Of a DNA stretch of 64,000 nucleotides, positions 56,609 through 64,000 are shown in pieces. Under the pieces are notes generated by a model. That model worked only from the letters and a program-made list of their open reading frames with translations, did not search any database and was not told the DNA's origin. The translations under genes were made by a program, and so were the position numbers. The stretch comes from Rana temporaria (taxonomy: Eukaryota; Chordata; Amphibia; Anura; Ranidae). The stretch lies in assembly GCF_905171775.1 (NCBI RefSeq), contig NC_053492.1, forward strand, positions 301,361,865 to 301,425,864, written 5' to 3'. Each line of letters starts with the position of its first letter. The stretch's first letter is position 1.

Positions 56609-57117
56609 AGGGGTTGTGAAGTTTCCCGTTTTTTCACCTTAATGCATTCTATGCATTAAGGTGAAAAAACATCCAATGCTTGCAGGCCCCCCAGCCCACC
56701 AGCCTCCCCCCCACCCCATTTACTTACCTGAGCCCTCGAAAGTCCCGCGTCGAGATCGCGCTGGCTTCTCGACTCTGGCTTCTCGGCTCTTCATTGGATA
56801 GACTGACAGCAGCGCAGCCATTGGCTCGCGTTGCTGTCAATCAACTCCAATGGCGCAAGGGGCAGGGCGGGGCCGAGCCCTGTAGCTGACAGCTATGGAC
56901 GCTGAATACAGGACTCGGGAACGCGCCCGCAATGTAACCCCCTTGGAAAAGAGCTTCCCAGAGGGGGTTATTAGAAGCGGGGAGGAGCCGAAACAGCCGC
57001 CGAGGGACCCCAGAAGACAAGGATCGGGGCCACTCTGTGCAAAACGAGCTGCACAGAGGAGGTAAGTATGACATGTTTGTTATTTAAAAAAAAAATATAT
57101 GAAGCTTTAGTGTCACT
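56609..57117. mobile_element. TTAA-bounded GC-rich repeat
   Basis: TTAA at 56605-56608 and 57118-57121. Ends AGGGGTTGTGAAG and, from the right, AGTGACACTAAAGC. Interior homologous to 45463-45893 (GGTAAGTATGACATGTTTGT, reversed). GC-rich, with frames on both strands but no family similarity. Confidence 0.7.
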
Positions 57118-57120
57118 TTA

Positions 57121-57235
57121 AGGTTAGGTTAGGGTTAGGATTAGGGGTTGGGGTTAGGATTAGCGGTTAGGGTTTGGGTTTAATATTTTATTTATTGTCT
57201 TACTCTAATTTATTTATTTTTAGGGTTAAGGTGTT
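57121..57235 (+). repeat. Degenerate TTAGGG-like stretch
   Basis: GGTTAGGTTAGGGTTAGGATT and similar words for about 60 bases, then AT-rich text with TTAGGGTT. Too irregular and short to be a telomere array; it lies inside a MITE arm, where GTTAGAGTAAGGGGTTAG also occurs. Confidence 0.55.
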
Positions 57236-57238
57236 TAT

Positions 57239-57252
57239 AATACTACTACTAT

Positions 57253-57305
<53 letters not shown>
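57239..57305. repeat. (TAC)n microsatellite
   Basis: About 20 TAC/ACT units with one interruption. It creates a Val-rich frame on the minus strand that is not a gene. Confidence 0.95.
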
Positions 57306-57744
57306 ATAATAATAATAAAAAAATTATTAATACATGTAAAATAAATAAATACAAATAAATTAAAATTATCATAAATAAATACAATAAATGAATAGTATGT
57401 AAAAATAAATACAAATATAAATAACTAACCCCTAACCTTAACACCTGACTCTTAAAAAAATTATAATAATAATAAATAATTATTAATAATAATTAACAAA
57501 ACATGTGAAAGCTCACAAAAACACGCAAACCACGCTTTTTCATTCATTTCTATGGGAATAAAAACACCCCAAAACAAACAAATATGCCCAATTTGAGCTA
57601 CAAAAAAAGCTCCAGAACATTTTTGAGCTTCAGGCATTTGGCTTAAAGTGGAGATGTGAACCAACTCCATAGAGAATAATTGTTTTTTTTTCCCTCCTAA
57701 AGCATTTTGGAGCTACAAAACGCTAAGGTGTAAATGAGGCCCAA

Positions 57745-58410
57745 AGGGCACTATGTTGATTAATGTTATTTTCCTGACAGTATTTTTTTTTGTGTTCTTA
57801 AACTGTATCACCAGAATTCTGACATTCTCAAATACTTACTAATATTTATGGTATTATTTACACTATGTTGGTACTCATTACATCTGCCTTTTGTTAGTAT
57901 TCTTTGGCACCCCAACTTGTGAGTTCTTAATGGATTATGCCTTATATCTAGTGTCATTCTTCTGACATTATATGATAAAACCAAAAAAAGAAAAAGTGAA
58001 ATCAATGTCAACACAGGTTCACTTAATTTAAAATCATTCATTTTGCAAAGTGGGAATATACTGTACTCCTTCATTAAATCAATGCCACTGAATATAAAAA
58101 AAAGACAGCTACTGCTGTGCTCTCGAGTTAGAAAACTATAACACATTGGGGATTCTTAAAGTAGGCCGTTAAGTAATTTTGTAACTCTGTAGGAATACAT
58201 TACTGACATATAACAATATATAGCAACAGTATAATGTTTCCAGACAGCACTACCTTTTCTCTTTAAAATCAGGCCTAGAACTCCATTTCAAGTGATATTG
58301 CTGAGATGAAGCATCAGTCTGCTGCTGACAAGAGGAAGTCTCAGCTCCATCAATGATCAGAATGCAACATTGCAACCTTGTAACAAGTCATGCGATGAGA
58401 GGGAGATGTA
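57745..58410. other. No recognised feature
   Basis: The frame 57808-58146 (minus) has no family motif; no repeats seen. Confidence 0.35.
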
Positions 58411-58483
58411 GGGCCGGGTTTAATATCGATTGGACCCTGGGCAAAACTTTTCTTGGGCCCCCCAATGCAATTTTGCTCTCCAC

Positions 58484-59542
58484 TAGGGATGAGCTTCGTA
58501 TTCGACTCGAACTCATGTTCGACTCGAACATCGTATGTTCGATCGTTCGTCTAAATACGAACAAACCGGGTCGTTCGCGCCAAATTCGAGTTACGTTTTA
58601 CAGACTATAATTCACTGCGGCATCGCTGGCTGATGATTGGGCAAGCATGCACTATGACCCGCATCCTTGGCCAATCACAGCTTGCAAAAAACGGAGAGCC
58701 ATAATTGGCTAAAGCCAGGGTGGCTTTGGCCAATTATGGCTCAGGGGGTTTAGTACACGCCCCACACTATAAAAGGCCGCCTGCAGGTCGGCCTTGTGTA
58801 GTATGTTGCGGTGGTTAGGAGAGGACAGAGGGAGTGTCATTTTTTGCAGGTAGATAGAGCAGGCAGGCAGGCTAGTCAGTTAATGTTACAGTGTGTAGAG
58901 GATATATATACATCCCAGGTGTTGTACATATATTTATACACTGTATAGTTTAGCTAGATCAGTTTTTCCTAATTTACTGGAAGGCAGGTGATTGTGCTAG
59001 CTGCAGTATTCTTACATGGTTTATTGCCTGTGTCCTCTGTAGTTTGCACCTAAAGCTACTTGGTATGTACTGGCCATGTGCTCTGTAGTTTGCACCCAAA
59101 GATTCAGGAGCAGTGATTTGTCCTGAAAAAAACGACAGTTTTTAAAACTTTTTTCCATTGATACATGTTCCCTGGGGCAAGACCCAGGTTCTCAAAGACG
59201 TTTTCACAGGCATACTATAGACACCCAGCAGGTACAATATTTAAATAAATTTTTCATTTATTTGTATTTTTATTTAAGCATCATTAAAATCACTGCTCCT
59301 GAAAAAACAACTGTTTTAAAAACTTTTTTTCCATTGATACATGTTCCCTGGGGCAAGACCCGGGTTCTCAAAGACGTTTTACGTCAATAACTTGCATATT
59401 AAGCTTTAAAATTAGCACTTTTGAATTCGAACGTTCGAGTCCCATAGACGTTAATGGGGTTCTAAATGTTTGCGCGAACGCTCGGTCCGTTCGAAGGTTC
59501 TGGTGAGAACCGAACGGGGGGGGGGTGTTCGGCTCATCCCTA
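58484..59542 (-). mobile_element. hAT MITE, TAGGGATGAGC family, reverse orientation
   Basis: Ends TAGGGATGAGCTTCGTATTC and TGTTCGGCTCATCCCTA with a perfect 8-bp duplication CTCTCCAC at 58476-58483 and 59543-59550. It aligns in reverse with 35449-36629 over most of its length. It lies inside the GGGCCC-rich repeat. Confidence 0.9.
59120..59385. repeat. Direct duplication inside the hAT MITE
   Basis: The block with TTTTAAAACTTTTTTCCATT, TACATGTTCCCTGGGGCAAG and GTTCTCAAAGACGTTTT occurs twice (about 59130-59205 and 59310-59385), separated by CACAGGCATACTATAGACAC text. In the 35449 copy the equivalent block is inverted and forms a palindrome. Confidence 0.8.
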
Positions 59543-60369
59543 CTCTCCACCTGCTCTGAGACATACAATAAATAGCACCTAGACTCAAAATCAGTTTACT
59601 GTATCAGATCAAGCAGTGATTGCACTTGATTTCCAGAAGTTACAGCATATCATTACCGCTTACTAACTGGTTGCTAGAGGTTACAGAACACATTATGGCT
59701 CACTGATTAGTTGCTAGAGGTTACAGAACATCATCTCCACCTGTCTACACACCATGGACAGGGGAGGTGAGCAGACCCATCAATAGACAGAAAACTCCCA
59801 GGGAACCTAGAACTCCTGGAATCAGCTCAGTGGCAGTGCTGGGGGGAGGGGAGGGTGTGATCAATGGCAATGCTGATTTTCTTTACCGACTACCAATATA
59901 AAGAGGAGTTTCAACACTGGCCACCAATGTAATAGGGGTTTACACTGACCACTAATGTAATAAAAGCATTCACAGTAACCACCAATGTAAGGAGGCATTT
60001 ACACTGACCACTAATGTAAGGGGAACATTCACACTGGCCACTAGTGTGAATGAAAGGATTGTACACCAAGCCCCAATGTAATGAGAAGATTTACTCTGAC
60101 CACCAATGTAACTGAGACATTTAGTCTGTGTTCACATTTTTGTGTTGCCCTTTAGCAGATACACAGCAGTGCCATTAATTGTTAATGACACCATCACGCA
60201 TCTGATGTCATGTTCTGTGCAACTGCGTGATTTTGAAAAAGGGTTTGGGACTTTCTTTCGAATTTTTAGCGCATAGAGCAGTCCATTGAAATATTTTGGA
60301 CTGCCCTACATGTGACCTACATCTTTATCCACCCTGTCAGTACAACTTGCATCCTAAAATTCATACTAA

Positions 60370-60570
60370 CCTCTGCACCCCAAATCTCTCCCACCCACTC
60401 CACTCCAATGCCCCTCCCCTTTAACTCTACCTGCCTCCTCTCCTCATCTTTGCACCCACCTTCCGTACCTCTGCACATCCCCTCCTTGCTCACCTGTGCA
60501 CCCCAAACTGTAATTCCTTCTCTGCCTAACTCTGCACACCCCACACTACCCTCCCCCCACCAATTTGCTT
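60370..60570 (+). repeat. C-rich degenerate repeat
   Basis: CTCTGCACCCCA/CTCTGCACACCCC-type words recur irregularly. Frames on both strands here are low-complexity translations. Confidence 0.6.
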
Positions 60571-61299
60571 TCCTTTGCAGAACAGGTGGACGTTAGGCTT
60601 AATGACCACAGTTGCAGGAAGGACTTTCAAGCATGCCTCTTTACCTCGCCAGTGGGCAGTATTCAGCAGAAGTGATGGTGGATGTGACCTCAGGGGGGCA
60701 TGATATACATATGAATGCTGCCTTTTTTTACATATGAATGCCGCCAGCCGCTTCTATTTACATATGAGTTATTTACAAATGAGTTATTTACATGTAAACA
60801 CAGGGTCTGCAGATGAGTCACCCATACACAATAAGGCAGAGCTGGGCAGCATTAGTAGCAGCACTTCACAATGCGATATCAGGACACAGCACATGACTAA
60901 AACTTCAAGGGGCAAATACATTTAAACCTGGATAGTTGCTAAGTATGAGGCAGTTGCTTTGGGCCCCACAACAATGACAGGACCCAGGGCAGATGCCTCT
61001 TTTGCCCTGCCTTAAAGACAGTTCTGGGGAGATGGTCTGTGTTAGGGCTTGTTCACATCGTATCAGTTGACTGGCACTGATCTGCATAATAATTGACACA
61101 GGTTCTTTTCAAGGGCACATAGAAAGCAATTGTTTTCTATGTCTTCTTCTTGCACCATTACACTTAGGGGTTGATTTACTAAAGACAAATAAACAGTTGC
61201 TTCAGAGCTTAGTAAATGAGCAGAAGCTCTGCTGACTTCTATCATCCAATCATGTGCAAGAATTTGTATTTATTTTTTTATTATTGACTGACACAATCC

Positions 61300-61568
61300 A
61301 CTGCCTTACTGATAGCAACCTCTGCCCTACTGACACCGTTCAATGCCCTATTGACATCAACCCCTCCCCTACTCACACTGCCCACTGCCCTACTGATACC
61401 ATACTCTACCTTAGTGACACCATCCCCTTCCCTACTGACACCAACCTCTCCCCTACTGACACCTTTTACTGCTCTACTAAAACTGTCCACTGACCTACTG
61501 ACACCAACCTCTCCCTTACTGACACCGCCCACTGCCACCAACCTCTCCCCTACTGACACTGTCCACTG
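61300..61568 (+). repeat. CCCTACTGACACC minisatellite, first part
   Basis: Units of about 21 bases (CACTGCCCTACTGACACCGT and variants), which keep frames open on both strands. It continues into the duplicated block. Confidence 0.88.
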
Positions 61569-62440
61569 CCCTACTGACACCATACTCTCCCTTAATGATA
61601 CCGTCCACTGCTATACTGACACCATCCACTGCTCTACTGATACCGTCCCCTGCCCTACTAACACCAACCTCTCACTTACTGACACCGTCCATTGCTTTAC
61701 TCATACTGTCCCCTGCCCTACTGACACAATCCTCTCCCCTTCTGACCCCTTCCACTGTTCTACTGACACCATCCACTGCTATACTGATACTGTCCATGCA
61801 CCATCCACTAGTCAACTGACGCTCTCCACACACCATCCACTGCTCTACTGAGTGACACTGTCAACCTATAAGATAGGTCAAGTTCATATTTTTACAATGA
61901 CAATTGTGTTAGTAATCCTAGCATATTTTTTGGGTACAAGAATTCTTTTATTATAAAAAAACATGTCCCTTTAAGCCCCTCCAACTCTTAATGCAATTTG
62001 CCCTACTGACACCATACTCTCCCTTAATGATACCGTCCACTGCTATACTGACACCATCCACTGCTCTACTGATACCGTCCCCTGCCCTACTAACACCAAC
62101 CTCTCCCTTACTGACACCGTCCACTGCTTTACTTATACTGTCCCCTGCCCTACTGACACAATCCTCTCCCCTTCTGACCCCTTCCACTGTTCTACTGACA
62201 CCATCCACCATCCACTGCTATACTGACACTGTCCATGCACCATCCACTAGTCAACTGACGCTCTCCACACACCATCCACTGCTCTACTGAGTGGCACTGT
62301 CAACCTATAAGATAGGTCAAGTTCATATTTTTACAATGACAATTGTGTTAGTAATCCTAGCATATTTTTTGGGTACAAGAATGCTTTTATTATAAAAAAA
62401 ACATGTCCCTTTAAGCCCCTCCAACTCTTAATGCAATTTG
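61569..62440 (+). repeat. Recent tandem duplication of minisatellite plus flank
   Basis: Copy A 61569-62000 and copy B 62001-62440 match over nearly the whole unit. Both cover minisatellite and the unique-looking tail CCTATAAGATAGGTCAAG through CTTAATGCAATTTG. They differ by a few substitutions and small indels (unit 432 against 440). The high identity suggests a recent unequal exchange. Confidence 0.9.
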
Positions 62441-63558
62441 GCCGCACCCACTGTTCACTGTGGCGCATATTGCTGCTATTCTTGGGGTACCCAAAGTTGT
62501 ATACTAAAAAAAAAAAATTGTGTGTGCCGGTGAAGTGTTTGGGATTGGCTTGAAGAAAACATGGCAACCCTAGCCATCACGCCAGAAGAAAGCAGCGGTA
62601 AATTATGTAGAGATTTGAAGATTTACCCCCACAGCAGAATGGGAGGGGCCCTGCTGGGAAGGAAGAAGAGCAAACAGAAGCAGGCCTCAATAAAGACCAG
62701 ATTCTTGGCTTACTTCTTCTTTCCAGGTGGCGTCCGTCATAACATGCTACAGAAGTGAGGCTTGAAATCCCTATTCCCAAAACTTTTTATATTATTGCCA
62801 TCCTATGGCTTATCTATGTATTTATTGCACTCCCTGGGAGTGTATGGATGGAGAACTTCTTTCTGGGGGGGGGGGGGGGGTCGCCGAACTGAGTCTTTGC
62901 TCCGATTGAAAGAATGTCTACCTTTGCCACTGCTTAGATTACTACATAAACTAAGATGGTTTCATTCTTATGGAAAGAAAAGTAAATGAAGGCATTAATG
63001 TTGATATTTCTAAGGTAATATAGCATGTTTACTTTGCAAAGTGAGTTTTCACTCAGAATTTTCAATTTGCAAGGTGAATTTCTACCTACCTTAGTGAATG
63101 AGGTAAAGCTAAAAGAAAATTCATCTTGCAAATAATACTCATTCACATGCAAGGAGAATTAATAAACGGAATTTTTGTTTGCACGTTATGAAACTCAGAA
63201 CAGCTTCACTAAGCTAACTAAAATTTCACTTTGAGATCATGTGAATTTTATGTTTGCAGAGTTAATTTTTACTTAGCTTAGTTTTTTTTTATATTTCTAG
63301 TCCAGGATTCGATAGTCTTTGCAAATTACATTTTCACTTAACTTTGCCCAATTCACTAAACTAAGTGAACATTTGCTTTGCAAAGTAAAAATTTTCTTTG
63401 CAGAGTGAACATGCTTTAGGCCTTAGTAAACAAACTATCAGGACGTAGTAGAGAAGTAATATAGAAGTTACTAAATGCATTTAACATGTACAAATACATT
63501 CATCTGATGCTAGGTTTACATCAAATTCCTTAAAACTTTTCATTTAAATCTGTTAATA
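62441..63558. other. Unassigned, with a poly-G run
   Basis: A run of about 16 G at 62865-62880. The frame 62561-62758 has a basic stretch but no family motif and no repeat of a known protein. CTTTGCAAAGTGAG-type short words recur at 63020-63420. Confidence 0.4.
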
Positions 63559-63660
63559 CTAGGGCTGTTACTGATCAAAATGTTTCTGTTCGATTAATCT
63601 TTTTTTTTTTTAATCGATTAATCAACTAATTTCGATTAATTATAACGCACATACAGATCC
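63559..63660 (+). repeat. AGGGCTG...AATCGATTAATC repeat start
   Basis: CTAGGGCTGTTACTGATCAAA then TTAATCGATTAATC text resembles the start of a common vertebrate DNA-transposon repeat of the hAT/Charlie kind (AGGGCTGCAAC). No partner end is visible before the window stops. Confidence 0.4.
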
Positions 63661-64000
63661 AACTACTTTTAGCTGATCTCCTTGCAGGCTGATTCCCAGT
63701 GCAGCTACCAACCACTGGAAAAATGGATAGCAGGATACAAAAAACACACAAAGGCAGTGCTCGATGGGAATAGCATTAAAACTTTTACAGTCTTCAAGTA
63801 GGTAACCAAATAAATATTGCACTGGAGATAAAATCGATGTAGCTACATAAACTGTAAAAATGGTGTGAGTAATACCAAACGGTACCAAAAGCAGTCATAA
63901 AAACATGTAGCTACAGTAAGTATGATACTGGTATAAAAATGTGTACAACGATGCCACTGCTGAATCCAGATGAGGAGCGGTTAACATAAGTCCGTCGGCA

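Larger units (their letters stand above)
56334..57741. mobile_element. Long palindromic element with a nested TTAA element
   Basis: Ends GGCTGCATTCACACCTGAGC and CGCTAAGGTGTAAATGAGGCC, flanked by TAA and CAA (likely a mutated TAA). The arms contain AGCATTTT/AAAACGC-type words. The centre has AT-rich text, TTAGGG-like words, and TAC repeats. The 0.5-kb TTAA element at 56609 splits it. Confidence 0.6.
58411..61035. repeat. Long dispersed repeat of unknown class, with nested hAT MITE
   Basis: Left part GGACCCTGGGCAAAAC and GGGCCCCCCAATGC recur near 9890. The part at 60762-60925 recurs near 25-165. The right part has GGGCCCCACAACAATGACAGG-like text to about 61035. It contains short repeats of CACTGACCACTAATGTAA-type words (59920-60110) and a C-rich stretch. 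Boundaries and class are inferred; no protein was recognised. Confidence 0.5.

Noticed and set aside
57121..57235. Interstitial telomere repeat.
   Set aside because: Only a few true TTAGGG units, broken by TTAGGATTAGGGG-type variants and lying inside an element arm.
61281..62290. Frames of 100-166 codons in the CCCTACTGACACC array.
   Set aside because: The 21-base unit is a multiple of three and lacks stops, so long frames arise without selection.
62561..62758. Small basic protein-like frame (65 codons).
   Set aside because: No homologous family recognised, no promoter or splice context; kept only as unassigned sequence.

Overview
This window looks like intergenic or deep-intronic DNA from a transposon-rich vertebrate. 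I find no host gene exon, tRNA, rRNA or bacterial-type feature. The mix (Tc1-like, hAT, piggyBac and Harbinger-like DNA transposons, palindromic MITEs, an L1/Tx1-type LINE, a tRNA-derived SINE and solo LTRs), with DNA transposons dominating, fits a frog with a large genome, probably a ranid. That assignment is inference; no species marker is visible.

Layout. 1-6040: a Tc1 element (403-5602) split by a 2.9-kb hAT-like element (1539-4419) carrying a 1.7-kb G-rich minisatellite, and by a 685-bp MITE (4913-5597); another MITE follows at 5753-6038. 7480-11290: palindromic MITEs with TTA-type target duplications, one nested in another. 11671-16195: a 5'-truncated LINE with a 14-bp target duplication, broken by a MITE and a 1.1-kb solo LTR. 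17300-18630: a second LINE 3' end. 19277-25150: a decayed hAT transposon with a recognisable BED-type transposase on the minus strand. 25156-26600: a Tc1 fragment and a Harbinger-like remnant. 26802-32865: a 6-kb piggyBac element with a full-length open transposase (627 codons from the preferred start), the only convincing intact protein gene. 33179-37222: piggyBac-derived MITEs and a hAT MITE. 37937-40093: a TTAA-bounded repeat filled with later insertions. 40702-41988: a second, dead Tc1. 42754-45893: a Harbinger-like MITE, a SINE and the second copy of the 1.1-kb LTR. 47756-51646: more MITEs and a 2.2-kb hAT-like element with 42-bp and 110-bp tandem repeats. 52360-57741: SINE tail, piggyBac MITE, back-to-back MITEs, nested TTAA element. 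58411-62440: a long dispersed repeat with an inserted hAT MITE, then a minisatellite with a recent 0.44-kb tandem duplication.

Working relationships. The piggyBac transposase is the only likely source of active enzyme. Its element ends resemble those of three shorter TTAA-bounded elements here, so it could in principle mobilise them. The hAT transposase at 21.7-24.7 kb belongs to the family whose ends (TAGGGATGAGC) also bound the MITEs at 35.4 and 58.5 kb, but it carries stops and frameshifts. Target duplications and restored reading frames let the insertion order be read directly in several nests.
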